Source of the DNA: an uncultured Rubripirellula sp.
GTDB taxonomy: Bacteria; Planctomycetota; Planctomycetia; Pirellulales; Pirellulaceae
DNA: 38,323 nt
Direction: 5' to 3'
Assembly: GCA_938075415.1 (NCBI GenBank)
Contig: CALJHC010000051.1
Location: forward strand, 1-38,323
Below the pieces are notes generated by a model. That model had not been told where the DNA came from. It worked only from the letters and a program-made list of their open reading frames with translations, and did not search any database. The first letter of the stretch is position 1. The number at the start of each line of letters is the position of its first letter. Both the position numbers and the translations under genes were made by a program. Shown one piece after another: positions 24,396-33,255 of this stretch.

Positions 24396-26738
24396 GTGAA
24401 GAACGTGCTGGCCCTTTTCTGTGCCTGTATGGCGATTGCCAGCCTGATTGCTGTCGCAAAGGCGAACAGAAGCGACAACCTCCGAACGCGCATTACGCGA
24501 CTCTTTCCCCACGCAGACACAAACGGTGATGGGGTCATTTCTGACGCAGAGGAAGCAGCTCCTGGAACTCAGGCACCGACTAGGTATGCGGATGCAGATG
24601 GTGACGGTGCTCTTTCGACAAAAGAAAAGCATGTGTTGTTCAACATGGGCGCCCAAAAGTTTCATAGAAACCAGAGTGATGGAAGCAGTTCTGCGCTGGC
24701 TGAGGTCAACAGGTCCGAGGAAGCGGAAAATATCACAGCACCGCCGGAGGCACCTCTCCGGCGTGGACCCCAGGCCATTAAACCAGGTGAATACGGCATC
24801 GGAATACAGATTCCGCCGCTGTCATTCACAGACATTACCGGACGAACGCATTCACTTTTGGACTTTGCAGAAAGAAAGGCAATCGTATTTGCCATGACCG
24901 GTACAGGATGTCCCCTGTGCCTGAAGTACGCGACCACACTGGCAAGCATTGAACAGCAGTATCGCAGCCGGGGTGTTGAATTTATCTTCGTTAATCCTAA
25001 TCAGTCTGAACAGCTGCAAGAGATAGGCGACGCAGTTGAGACGCATGGTTTTCGGGGACCTTATATCCAAGACGCCAACAGGGACCTGACCATCGCGATG
25101 AAGGCAAGCACTACGACGGAGGTATTTGTGCTCGACCGGGCGAGGACTCTCGTCTACCGGGGGGCCGTCGACGACCAGTATGGATTCGGGTACGCCCTGC
25201 AATCTCCACGGCGTGCTTTTCTTGTTGATGCGTTGGATGCCGTATTGGAAGGTCGGACACCTGCTATTCAGGCAACGACATCACCGGGTTGTGAACTAAG
25301 TTACCAATCTGTCGGCGCGGCGGTGACTTCGATCACTTACCACAATCGAATCTCAAGAATCATTCAGGCAAACTGCCTCGATTGTCACCGTTCAGGTGGA
25401 ACGGCGCCGATGGCGTTCGAGCGCTATGAGGCTGTCAAAGATTATGCCGGCATGATTGCGGATGTCGTCGAACGGAGAATCATGCCACCCTGGTTTGCCG
25501 CTCCGGCCGCTGATCAGCAGCATGACGGTCCCGACTCACTGCACTGGGCCAACGACCGATCGCTGTCCGCTGCCGAAAAAGACGACCTCATTAGTTGGAT
25601 CAACGCCGGCGTCCCCGAAGGTGAACCGGCGGACAAGCCTCTCACCAAGCACTTTCCCGATGGCTGGCTGATTGGCAAGCCCGATGCGACGTTCCGATTA
25701 TCTGAACCAATTCAGGTCAAGGCAACGGGGACGATGCCCTATCAATACAACACAGTGGACACCGCTCTGCCGGAAGACAAATGGGTCAAGGCAATCGAAA
25801 TACGACCGAGCGAACTTGATGTCGTTCATCATGTGATTGTTTCAATAAAATCCGAGTCACGCGGAGATGAAAAGATTAACGAATTCTGGGCCGGCTATGC
25901 TCCAGGAAATAGCACGTGGATCTATCCAGACGGTTACGCAAGACGCCTACCCAAAGGTGCAAGACTGCGTTTTCAAATGCACTACACCCCCAATGGCAGG
26001 GCGACTGAGGACCAGACACAGATTGGTCTTGTTTTCTCAGATGAGCCACCGCTTCACGAAGTTAAGGTGGCGCCGATTGCAAACCGGAATCTCAGGATTC
26101 CAGCGGGGGCGGCAAACCACGAGGTCGTTGCAAATCTGCGGCTTCCTTATGACGTAAAAATCCTCTCCTTTTTGCCCCACATGCACCTGCGAGGCAAAGC
26201 CGCTCGCTACGAGGTTGTCTCGGGCAATCACCAAAGAACATTGTTGGATGTCCCACACTACGATTTCAACTGGCAACTGCTATATCGGCTGGCACATCCT
26301 CTGCCACTGCAACGTGGTGACACGATCCGATTTACTGGATGGTTCGATAACAGCACGGGAAATCCGGCAAACCCCGACCCCACGGCAGTGGTTCGGTGGG
26401 GAGAACAAACCGAAGACGAAATGCATGTGGGTTACCTTGAATATGTCGCAACCGGGGCGACGCCGGGCGAACCAGTAGCCGCGATGAGATCCGAGCGTTC
26501 GAAATCACCAAGCCATGGCCTGTCGGCATCAGGGCGCGAAACTGCCACCGTGAAAATCGCAGGACGAGCAGTCCCTCGAAAGGCCATTGTCAATGCACTC
26601 CGTACGCTCGATAGCGACCACGATGGTCGCGTCCTGCAGTCTCAGGTCGCCAAAAAACATATCCAATTATTCAACGCACTTGATACAAATGATGATGGAG
26701 TTGTCACAGACAAAGAGGTCAAGGAAGCGCTACGGTGA
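24396..26738 (+). CDS. Exported EF-hand/redoxin/c-haem/copper-monooxygenase-like protein
   Basis: 780 residues from a GTG at 24396, which begins a signal peptide (MKNVLALFCACMAIASLIAV). Domains in order: two EF-hand loops (HADTNGDGVISDAEE near 39 and ADADGDGALSTKE near 64); a thioredoxin-like redoxin domain, about 125-290, with CPLC (Cys172, Cys175); a c-type haem site CLDCH (327-331) followed by PMAFERYEAV and IMPPWF; a region about 415-690 like the copper type II ascorbate-dependent monooxygenase fold, with VVHHVIVS and HMHLRGK (His595, His597); and a C-terminal EF-hand pair (DSDHDGRVLQ, DTNDDGVVTDKE). This suggests a calcium-stabilised periplasmic redox protein. Substrate unknown; the copper ligands are inferred from motif resemblance. 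Confidence 0.88.
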   Translation: MKNVLALFCACMAIASLIAVAKANRSDNLRTRITRLFPHADTNGDGVISDAEEAAPGTQAPTRYADADGDGALSTKEKHVLFNMGAQKFHRNQSDGSSSALAEVNRSEEAENITAPPEAPLRRGPQAIKPGEYGIGIQIPPLSFTDITGRTHSLLDFAERKAIVFAMTGTGCPLCLKYATTLASIEQQYRSRGVEFIFVNPNQSEQLQEIGDAVETHGFRGPYIQDANRDLTIAMKASTTTEVFVLDRARTLVYRGAVDDQYGFGYALQSPRRAFLVDALDAVLEGRTPAIQATTSPGCELSYQSVGAAVTSITYHNRISRIIQANCLDCHRSGGTAPMAFERYEAVKDYAGMIADVVERRIMPPWFAAPAADQQHDGPDSLHWANDRSLSAAEKDDLISWINAGVPEGEPADKPLTKHFPDGWLIGKPDATFRLSEPIQVKATGTMPYQYNTVDTALPEDKWVKAIEIRPSELDVVHHVIVSIKSESRGDEKINEFWAGYAPGNSTWIYPDGYARRLPKGARLRFQMHYTPNGRATEDQTQIGLVFSDEPPLHEVKVAPIANRNLRIPAGAANHEVVANLRLPYDVKILSFLPHMHLRGKAARYEVVSGNHQRTLLDVPHYDFNWQLLYRLAHPLPLQRGDTIRFTGWFDNSTGNPANPDPTAVVRWGEQTEDEMHVGYLEYVATGATPGEPVAAMRSERSKSPSHGLSASGRETATVKIAGRAVPRKAIVNALRTLDSDHDGRVLQSQVAKKHIQLFNALDTNDDGVVTDKEVKEALR

Positions 26739-26805
26739 CCACGGTGAATGATCTAGACGACGTATCCCAATTCACGAGACAAATTTCATAAAAGGAAGCC
26801 CTGTT

Positions 26806-28017
26806 GTGTCGAATGTTTTTTTCAGATTCATGGCTGTTACCGCAATGCTCGTCTCAGTAAGTGCAGTCTCTAATGACGACTTTGAGAAAAAAATCCTGAG
26901 AAGTAATCCAAAGGCCGATCGAGATGGTGATGGTGTGCTTTCGGCATCGGAGCGAGCCGCCGTGGTGCAGCAGATACTAAAGCGATTTCCCCAGGTCGAT
27001 CGTGACGGCGATGGCACTCTGTCAGAAACTGAAAAGCAGGGTCTGCTCAAGATGGCAGGGAACAGGGCCAACCGCGGGCGGCCCGCTAATCCGGGTTCCC
27101 AATCATCGGTAAGGCAAGACACCGGTCCCCCCTTTCTGCTTGAAAAACTCGGCCTCAAGAGCGAACTCGACGTTGAATACAGGGAGAATACAAAGCAGCA
27201 GAGAAACCGCCTTGACTTCATCTACCCGAAAACAAAGGTCTACGAGAAGGCGCCTGTTTTCATTTATATTCATGGTGGTGGCAATACAGGTGGTACGAAA
27301 AATGCAATCTACAATAAAAGCGATTTGATTCTGAAGGAACTAACAGATTCGGGAATCGCGGTTGCCACGATTGATTACCGAGTTTTCGGTCAGGGCGAAG
27401 AACTCGGTTTTCAGGAACTTTTTCAGGACTGTAAAGATGCCTTGCGATTTCTCGCGATAAATTCACAACGGTATGGTATTGACCCGCATAAGTTCGTGAC
27501 TTGGGGAACATCCGCGGGGGGATCGAAAGCTTTGGTCACTGCTTTGACAGACAGCGACTTTCTGCCTGGCAAGGTCGCTGGCCCTGGAACCGAACATACC
27601 GTGATCGGCGCGATTTCGTTTTTTGGCGCAACCACCTACCTTGTCGAGGAACTTTGGGAGAAGCGTCTTGAGCGTTTCCCGAACAGAAGTCAATCAAAGT
27701 CCCAGATGATCTTTAAACCCAATAGTGGCCTGAGCACAGATGAAATTCGGAAACTCGTTAGCGCAGACCAATACTTGAAATCTGATAGTCCACCCATTCT
27801 GTTGGTGCATGGCGATACGGATCAAACGGTGCCGATTGAACTGTCAAGGCATTTGTATGATGCGGCAAAATCGCGCAGCCTCGACGTGAAATTGGTAGAA
27901 GTGAAAAATGCGGGTCACGGGTTCAAGCCAGTCAACGGCAACCCCGCCAAACCCTCAATGACTTGGGACGAAACTCAGCAACTTGTCGTACGGCAGGTGC
28001 TTGCCTGGGTTCAATGA
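26806..28017 (+). CDS. Exported EF-hand alpha/beta hydrolase (esterase-like)
   Basis: 403 residues from a GTG with AAAGGAAG about eight bases upstream. A signal peptide (FFRFMAVTAMLVSVSAVS) is followed by two EF-hand loops (ADRDGDGVLSASE near 37, VDRDGDGTLSETE near 65). Residues about 105-400 are an alpha/beta hydrolase of the carboxylesterase/BD-FAE type. It has oxyanion motif YIHGGG, nucleophile GTSAGG (Ser236), acid in HGDTDQTVP (Asp339) and base in NAGHGFK (His371), a complete triad in the right order. It likely removes acyl groups from sugars or similar substrates outside the cytoplasm. The next gene, a second EF-hand hydrolase, begins right after it. Confidence 0.92.
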   Translation: MSNVFFRFMAVTAMLVSVSAVSNDDFEKKILRSNPKADRDGDGVLSASERAAVVQQILKRFPQVDRDGDGTLSETEKQGLLKMAGNRANRGRPANPGSQSSVRQDTGPPFLLEKLGLKSELDVEYRENTKQQRNRLDFIYPKTKVYEKAPVFIYIHGGGNTGGTKNAIYNKSDLILKELTDSGIAVATIDYRVFGQGEELGFQELFQDCKDALRFLAINSQRYGIDPHKFVTWGTSAGGSKALVTALTDSDFLPGKVAGPGTEHTVIGAISFFGATTYLVEELWEKRLERFPNRSQSKSQMIFKPNSGLSTDEIRKLVSADQYLKSDSPPILLVHGDTDQTVPIELSRHLYDAAKSRSLDVKLVEVKNAGHGFKPVNGNPAKPSMTWDETQQLVVRQVLAWVQ

Positions 28018-28070
28018 ACCAATCGACTGATTCGTTAACCTTGAGTTACACACTCACAGAGAAAATAAAG

Positions 28071-29186
28071 ATGATTCAGAAAACACTGGGCAACACGCTC
28101 GTTATCTCTTGCGCGATGCTGGCTGCGACAAATTTTGCAACTGCCCAAGACCTAACCCCGCAACAAACGCAACGAATTCTGACCCGTTTTCCGCAGGCGG
28201 ACCGCAACGGTGACGGGGAGCTATCCGTCGAGGAAATTGCCCCAATCAGGCAGCGTCTCGAAAAAGCTCAACAAATGAGAAATCAGAAGCAGAATCAAAC
28301 CCAAAACAAGCTGAAAGGCCCAGCACCGACCCACGCCAATCTGCAATACGGCGATCACAAGAATACCGTGATGGATGTCTGGTTGGCAGATTCGAATGAA
28401 CCGACGCCGATCGTTGTCGCCATTCACGGGGGCGGGTTCAAGGGTGGCGACAAGTCGAAGTACCACGGTTGCGCGGAACTTCAAGCGTGCCTAAAAAAAG
28501 GCGTCTCATTTGCCTCCATCAATTATCGCTTCCGCGACGAGGACCCACGCGGGATTCTCGCCTGTCTGCAAGACAGTAAACGGGCGATTCAGTTCATCCG
28601 CCACCACGCTACGGAATGGAACCTCGATAAGACCCGAGTGGCCGCCTACGGCGGGTCTGCCGGCGCTGGCACGACGCTTTGGCTGGCGTGTCACGACGAC
28701 ATGGCTGAGCCTGACAGTGCTGACCCGGTGCAGCGTGAGTCTTCCCGCCTTATCGTCGGGGGACTGATGGGAACGCAGGCAACTTACGATGTTCTGCAAT
28801 GGAAAGACATCCTGCCACTCAAGGAACCATGGACTTCCGAAATGGAAAAAGCCAGCGAGCCGGATATTCTGGTCGCTTACGGAGTTCAGTCGATGGACGA
28901 GTTGAATTCGGAAAAGGGAAAAGCTATCCGGAAAGAACGTGACATGTTGGCGTGGATGTCATCAGACGACCCGCCAATTTGGATGATGAACAAAATGCGT
29001 GGGGGACCGGTTGCGAGGAACGATCAAAACCACAGGAACCATCACCCTGAACACGTTGCATGTTTGAAGGAACGGGCAGATCAGGTTGGAATGCAGACAG
29101 TAGCAATCGCTCCGGCCCTTGGCCTGAATCCGAAACCGGAAATCACCATGATCGATTTTTTCTTCAAGCACCTCGGCGTGAACTAG
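28071..29186 (+). CDS. Exported EF-hand alpha/beta hydrolase, second copy type
   Basis: 371 residues from the ATG at 28071, chosen because a signal peptide starts there (MIQKTLGNTLVISCAMLAAT). An ATG at 28014 overlaps the previous stop as ATGA and is a possible coupled start. One EF-hand loop follows (ADRNGDGELSVEE), then a Gln/Lys linker, then a hydrolase domain with AIHGGGF and GGSAGAG (Ser196). The C-terminal third (MRGGPVARNDQNHRNHHPEH then IAPALGLNPKP) lacks the usual GH base near the end. This subfamily may therefore use a different histidine, such as those in NHRNHH, or be weakly active. It is less than 60% like its neighbour by eye, so not a recent duplicate. Confidence 0.9.
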   Translation: MIQKTLGNTLVISCAMLAATNFATAQDLTPQQTQRILTRFPQADRNGDGELSVEEIAPIRQRLEKAQQMRNQKQNQTQNKLKGPAPTHANLQYGDHKNTVMDVWLADSNEPTPIVVAIHGGGFKGGDKSKYHGCAELQACLKKGVSFASINYRFRDEDPRGILACLQDSKRAIQFIRHHATEWNLDKTRVAAYGGSAGAGTTLWLACHDDMAEPDSADPVQRESSRLIVGGLMGTQATYDVLQWKDILPLKEPWTSEMEKASEPDILVAYGVQSMDELNSEKGKAIRKERDMLAWMSSDDPPIWMMNKMRGGPVARNDQNHRNHHPEHVACLKERADQVGMQTVAIAPALGLNPKPEITMIDFFFKHLGVN

Positions 29187-29655
29187 ATTCCTCTTTGCTT
29201 GATCTCCGTGGCCTTGAGATTTTCAAGGAAGTTGTTCTCCACTTTCGTGGCTGGACCGCCCTTATCCAGCTAGGCATTATCCAGCTGGGCATTTTTCAGC
29301 TTGCCATGTTTCTGTGGACTGTGTTCTCCCTTAACCGAAACGACAGATGCAGATACTCTCACCTGACACCACCAGCATGCCTGTAATAATAGACCGTCAG
29401 CCTATTGAAGTGAGTGTCTCACGCTCTTTGCCCGTGCACGAACATGCTACGTTCAGTATTAGATTACGGAGAACTGAATGCAACTATCTTACGCATCATT
29501 TCGCTGCAGGTCGGTAACGCCATCACAGAGAGAGAAGACGACAAAAAGCAAATGTCTCGCTGAAATCGAAAATGGCTGTTCAAGGCAACGATTGATTGTA
29601 TTGGCAGGCAGATGAACCAAGGTTCCCCAGAATGCATTTATAGAGGAAGTTCACA
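29187..29655. other. Intergenic stretch with a 15-bp repeat
   Basis: No gene is seen. It contains the three-unit repeat at 29264-29308 and ends with the GAGGAAG ribosome site of the next gene. No terminator is found. Confidence 0.55.
29264..29308 (+). repeat. 15-bp tandem repeat, three degenerate units
   Basis: ATCCAGCTAGGCATT, ATCCAGCTGGGCATT and TTTCAGCTTGCCATG. In one frame they encode a pentapeptide series of the form [IF]QLGI/A. A related 15-bp repeat with AAGCTGGAAT lies before the gene at 33256. Confidence 0.8.
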
Positions 29656-31266
29656 GTGAAGAAGAACGAAGAATCGGTTGGACCGGTGAACCGTCGATCC
29701 ATCATCAAGGGAGCGGCCAGCGCTGGTCTGATTTCAGCTTCAAACGTGTCTCCGCTCTTGCACGCTTCGGAGTCGCAACTTGCGCAACCTGACTTGATTG
29801 CACAGGAAAACAGCAAGCCGGGGACCCGGAATTGGATGCTTTCAAAAACACTCACCGTTCCCGGGAAGATCAACAAGCACCTTAACAACGGTCGTTGCCA
29901 GCAGATTGAAGGCTATTGCAGTGCGAACAGCGTTCGGGCGGGTGAGACGTTGAGCATTATGGTCAGCGCAAACCCCGCCTCTGATTTTAAACTGGAGATC
30001 TTCAGAACCGGCTATTACGGCGGAGCGGGTGCTCGTCTGATGAAAACCTTTGAATCGCTCAAGGCTTTCACTCAGGCGGATCCTTCCGTTGGAGAAAACT
30101 ACGCCAGAGAGTGCCAGTGGGAACCGACCGTCGAACTTGAGGTTCCCGAGCACTGGCCCAGTGGTGTCTATCTGGGGAAAATGACTGCTCTAAGAGAGGG
30201 CATCCAGAGTTATGTGATTTTCATCATTCGCGATGATCGTCCGTGCGACTTTCTTTTCCAATGCAGCGATCTAACGTGGTCAGCATACAATCGCTGGCCA
30301 ATGGACTATTCGATCTATACAGAACATGACGACTGGACGAGCATTGGTGTACCCAGTGGGACGGTTAGTTTTGAGCGTCCCTACGGTCTCTTCACGCACC
30401 CGGTCAACCGACTGAAGAATTCAGGCGGCAGCGGTGAGTATCTGCCGTGGGAATTTCCTCTTGCGTATTGGATGGAAAAGCACGGGTATGACGTCTCCTA
30501 CATTTCCAACGTCGACACCCACACCGACCCAAAAGGCCTGCTCCGCGCAAAGGGTTTTCTCTCTGTCGGCCACGACGAATACTGGAGCCTTGAGATGTAT
30601 GAAAATGCGATTAAGGCCCGCGATGCAGGAGTCAGCCTCGCTTTCTTCGGCGGCAACTCTGTTCTGTGCGTTGTCCCCTTGTTGCCCGCTGGCGACGGGA
30701 CGCCGAATCGCAATATCCGTCGAGAGGGTTGGTTTTTGCCGCTGCCGGAAAACATGCCTGAAGCACAGCGGCAAAGGCTTCTTAGCCGCTCACTTAACGA
30801 CAAAACCTTCAAGCCCCGCATGGGGCCCGATGGTGCGCTTCTGATGGGTGGACGACTGGACCGAGAGGGCAGCGGACGAGGTCTGGGTGCGGGCGATTGG
30901 ACCTGTGCAATGCCCGACCACTGGCTGTTCGCGGGGACAGGAATGAAGAAAGGCGATTCCATCGAAGGCCTTGTGGGATGGGAGTGGCACGGTGCCCCAA
31001 GGATGGATCTGCCGGGCATGAACGTCGTCGCCGAAGGTGACGCAACGGTCAACAAAAAGAAGGTGGGGCGTTATACCGCCACACTCTATGACGGGCCACA
31101 AGACAACATCGTCTTCAATGCCGCCACAATCTGGTGGGCCAATGGTTTGTCCAGTCCGCCGGGGCACCTGAATCCTAGGCGTCATGGGGTGGCTCAACAG
31201 GGACCCGATGATCGCGTCCAAAAGATTACTCATAACCTGCTTAGACGGATGATGACCGCCACTTGA
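29656..31266 (+). CDS. Tat-exported dimethylformamidase-large-subunit-like protein
   Basis: 536 residues from a GTG with GAGGAAG at good spacing. The N-terminus (VNRRSIIKGAASAGLISAS) is Tat-like: twin Arg followed by a weakly hydrophobic stretch. Residues about 75-185 look like the Ig-type domain of this family (EGYCSANSVRAGETLSIMVS, IFRTGYYGGAGARL). Residues about 190-530 resemble the catalytic C-terminal domain of N,N-dimethylformamidase large subunit, with LTWSAYNRW (Tyr211), GHDEYWS (Glu308) and WWANGLSSPP near the end. In the Paracoccus enzyme a two-tyrosine, one-carboxylate mononuclear iron centre is known; which residues here match is inferred. No small-subunit gene is seen. The sulfatase gene follows with almost no gap. 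Confidence 0.85.
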   Translation: MKKNEESVGPVNRRSIIKGAASAGLISASNVSPLLHASESQLAQPDLIAQENSKPGTRNWMLSKTLTVPGKINKHLNNGRCQQIEGYCSANSVRAGETLSIMVSANPASDFKLEIFRTGYYGGAGARLMKTFESLKAFTQADPSVGENYARECQWEPTVELEVPEHWPSGVYLGKMTALREGIQSYVIFIIRDDRPCDFLFQCSDLTWSAYNRWPMDYSIYTEHDDWTSIGVPSGTVSFERPYGLFTHPVNRLKNSGGSGEYLPWEFPLAYWMEKHGYDVSYISNVDTHTDPKGLLRAKGFLSVGHDEYWSLEMYENAIKARDAGVSLAFFGGNSVLCVVPLLPAGDGTPNRNIRREGWFLPLPENMPEAQRQRLLSRSLNDKTFKPRMGPDGALLMGGRLDREGSGRGLGAGDWTCAMPDHWLFAGTGMKKGDSIEGLVGWEWHGAPRMDLPGMNVVAEGDATVNKKKVGRYTATLYDGPQDNIVFNAATIWWANGLSSPPGHLNPRRHGVAQQGPDDRVQKITHNLLRRMMTAT

Positions 31267-31373
31267 TGGAAATGACCGTGCCTATCTCATCCATCGAACC
31301 CTGTGCGTCGGAAACGGTGCAAGAACTCGCTGTTGCACTTGAAAATCAAAAACCGAGCCAATCAAGGAAGCCC

Positions 31374-32837
31374 ATGTCACGGATCAGAAAACTAGTTTCG
31401 ACGCTGACGCTATTATGCTTCATGCTACCCACTGCCGCCGCGAATGGCGCTAGCCCCAATGATACAAAACCTAATGTGCTGTTCATCGCGGTTGATGACC
31501 TGAATGACTGGACCGGCATGCTGAAGGGCAATCCACAGGCCAAGACACCTCACATGGACAAACTGGGTTCTCGCGGATTGGTGTTCACCAACGCACATTG
31601 TGCTGCCCCCGCGTGTGGTCCTTCGAGGTCTGCGATCATGAGTGGGATCAGGCCGTCGACGTCCGGTAATTACATCAACAAAAGTTCTCTGACTAATAAT
31701 CCAATTCTGAATAACTCGATTCTTTTGCCTGAATTCTTCCAACGCAACAATTACTACGTTTGCGGTGCGGGAAAGCTCTTTCATGGGCACCACTTCAACA
31801 ACGAGGTCAAGGGGCGAGGCTTTGATGATTATTTCCCAAGCAAAACGCAGGACCTGCCCTCCTGGGATGGCCTTAAGTTCTCCTCCAAACTTCCGCTGGG
31901 TGGGTGGACAAGAACCGCCGATTGGGGGCCATTGCGCGCAGATGTAACGGTCGATGACCATCCCGACGGAAAATCCGCGAACTGGGCGGCAGAACAATTA
32001 CTCAATGGCGAGTTGCAGGAGCCATTCTTTCTCGGAGCCGGTATCTTCCAACCGCATCTGCCCAACTACGCACCGCAGAAATACTTCGATCGCTTTCCTT
32101 TGAAAGATATCCAACTCCCGGAAGGTTTCAGAGAAAACGACTTGGACGATGTCCCTGCTGCCCATGCCAAAATGGCTCACAATCCCTGGCTGCAAAAGAT
32201 TAGGGCAATGGGCCAATGGAAGCCTGCGATTCAGGCTTACCTCGCCTGCACCTCCATGGTAGATGAACTCGTGGGCCAAATCGTTGAAGCTCTTGATGAA
32301 TCAAAATACGCCAATAACACCATCATTGTTTTGTGGAGTGACCATGGCTTTCACCATGGTGAGAAGGGACGTTGGGGAAAATACTCGCTCTGGGAGCGTG
32401 CCACTCGGGTGAACTTCTTGTGGGTCGTCCCGGGAGTGACTCAGCCTGGATCGACCTGTGCTCGGCCGGTGAACCTGCTGGATATCTATCCGACACTTGC
32501 CGCCATCACCGCGTGCAAGCCTCCCACAGCACAACTGGAGGGAAACGACCTCTCTGTATTGCTGAAAAATCCGGAGGCAGACTGGAATGAGTCGACGGTA
32601 ACCACTTTTGGATACAAGAATTACGGTGTTCGATCCGAGAAGCACCGGTATATCGTTTACAAAGATGGTTCAGAAGAACTGTATGATCACGAGAACGACA
32701 GGTGGGAATGGCGCAACCTTGCTTCGGATCCGGAATATGCCGACGTGAAAAAGAAGATGCGAAGAGGGTTGCCCGCTCATCACGAACCCATGGGGCCTCT
32801 ACAGGATGCGTTTGAGCGTTCACGCAGAATCAGGTAG
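31374..32837 (+). CDS. Exported sulfatase (iduronate-2-sulfatase-like)
   Basis: About 487 residues from the ATG at 31374, which has AAGGAAG just upstream and begins a signal peptide (MSRIRKLVSTLTLLCFMLPT). The frame is also open to a TTG at 31263 overlapping the previous gene. Type I sulfatase features: VLFIAVDDLNDW metal-binding Asp41/Asp42; CGPSR (Cys81) with following SGIRPSTSG, the formylglycine site; WSDHGFHHGEKG (Asp323, His324) and Lys336 in WGKYSLWE. The order and the LNDW and HHGEKGRWGK blocks are closest to the iduronate-2-sulfatase group. It hydrolyses sulfate esters, probably of glycans. It requires a formylglycine-generating enzyme, not clearly present in this window. Likely cotranscribed with the upstream gene. 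Confidence 0.95.
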   Translation: MSRIRKLVSTLTLLCFMLPTAAANGASPNDTKPNVLFIAVDDLNDWTGMLKGNPQAKTPHMDKLGSRGLVFTNAHCAAPACGPSRSAIMSGIRPSTSGNYINKSSLTNNPILNNSILLPEFFQRNNYYVCGAGKLFHGHHFNNEVKGRGFDDYFPSKTQDLPSWDGLKFSSKLPLGGWTRTADWGPLRADVTVDDHPDGKSANWAAEQLLNGELQEPFFLGAGIFQPHLPNYAPQKYFDRFPLKDIQLPEGFRENDLDDVPAAHAKMAHNPWLQKIRAMGQWKPAIQAYLACTSMVDELVGQIVEALDESKYANNTIIVLWSDHGFHHGEKGRWGKYSLWERATRVNFLWVVPGVTQPGSTCARPVNLLDIYPTLAAITACKPPTAQLEGNDLSVLLKNPEADWNESTVTTFGYKNYGVRSEKHRYIVYKDGSEELYDHENDRWEWRNLASDPEYADVKKKMRRGLPAHHEPMGPLQDAFERSRRIR

Positions 32838-32877
32838 GCAGTTATCGTTGCGATTCCACTCATTCTTGGTTGCCTTG

Positions 32878-32898
32878 ATACCGATTGGCAATTGGTAT
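32878..32898. promoter_or_regulatory. 21-bp near-perfect palindrome
   Basis: ATACCGATTG and CAATTGGTAT flank a single central G, with one mismatch between 10-bp arms. It lies 41 bases after the sulfatase stop and about 360 before the next start. It could be a protein-binding site or a hairpin; no T-run follows. Confidence 0.4.
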
Positions 32899-33205
32899 GA
32901 ACCAGGGAACGGAAGAAAAGATGTTTGGATGGTGACCGTCGTTAGGTCAAAGGCTTGGGAGGTCAAGAAGCGACAGTCGTCTTCTAGTGACGACAGATTT
33001 GCTAAAGTAAAAAGCAAGAGGTCGCTAGCTGCGGCAAGGCTTTTGGAAAGCAGATGCATTGGCGAAGATTAAGCAATGGTGGCGAGGCGTTGGCATCGAG
33101 TATCGATCACGTTTGCGTTCAAATACAGTTAGCGATCCTTCGTTGACGTTCCGCGATTCATTGGCGGAGAAAACGGGGGACACCTTCATGACGTTGGGTA
33201 TTTCC

Positions 33206-33250
33206 CAACAAGCTGGAATCCAACAAGCTGGAATACATCGCACTGGAATA
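33206..33250 (+). repeat. 15-bp tandem repeat, three units
   Basis: CAACAAGCTGGAATC, CAACAAGCTGGAATA and CATCGCACTGGAATA end six bases before the start codon at 33256. In one frame they encode QQAGI-type pentapeptides. They occupy the position where a ribosome site would be. Confidence 0.85.
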
Positions 33251-33255
33251 GTGGT

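Larger units (their letters stand above)
32838..33255. other. Intergenic stretch with palindrome and repeat
   Basis: No convincing gene. A 66-codon frame from a TTG at 33059 ends as ATGA on the next start, but it is low-complexity at its end (three repeat units) and has no ribosome site. The palindrome at 32878-32898 and the repeat at 33206-33250 are listed separately. Confidence 0.5.

Noticed and set aside
31263..31373. TTG start for the sulfatase overlapping the previous stop
   Set aside because: The ATG at 31374 has AAGGAAG and starts the signal peptide; the overlap start would hide it, though coupling cannot be fully excluded.
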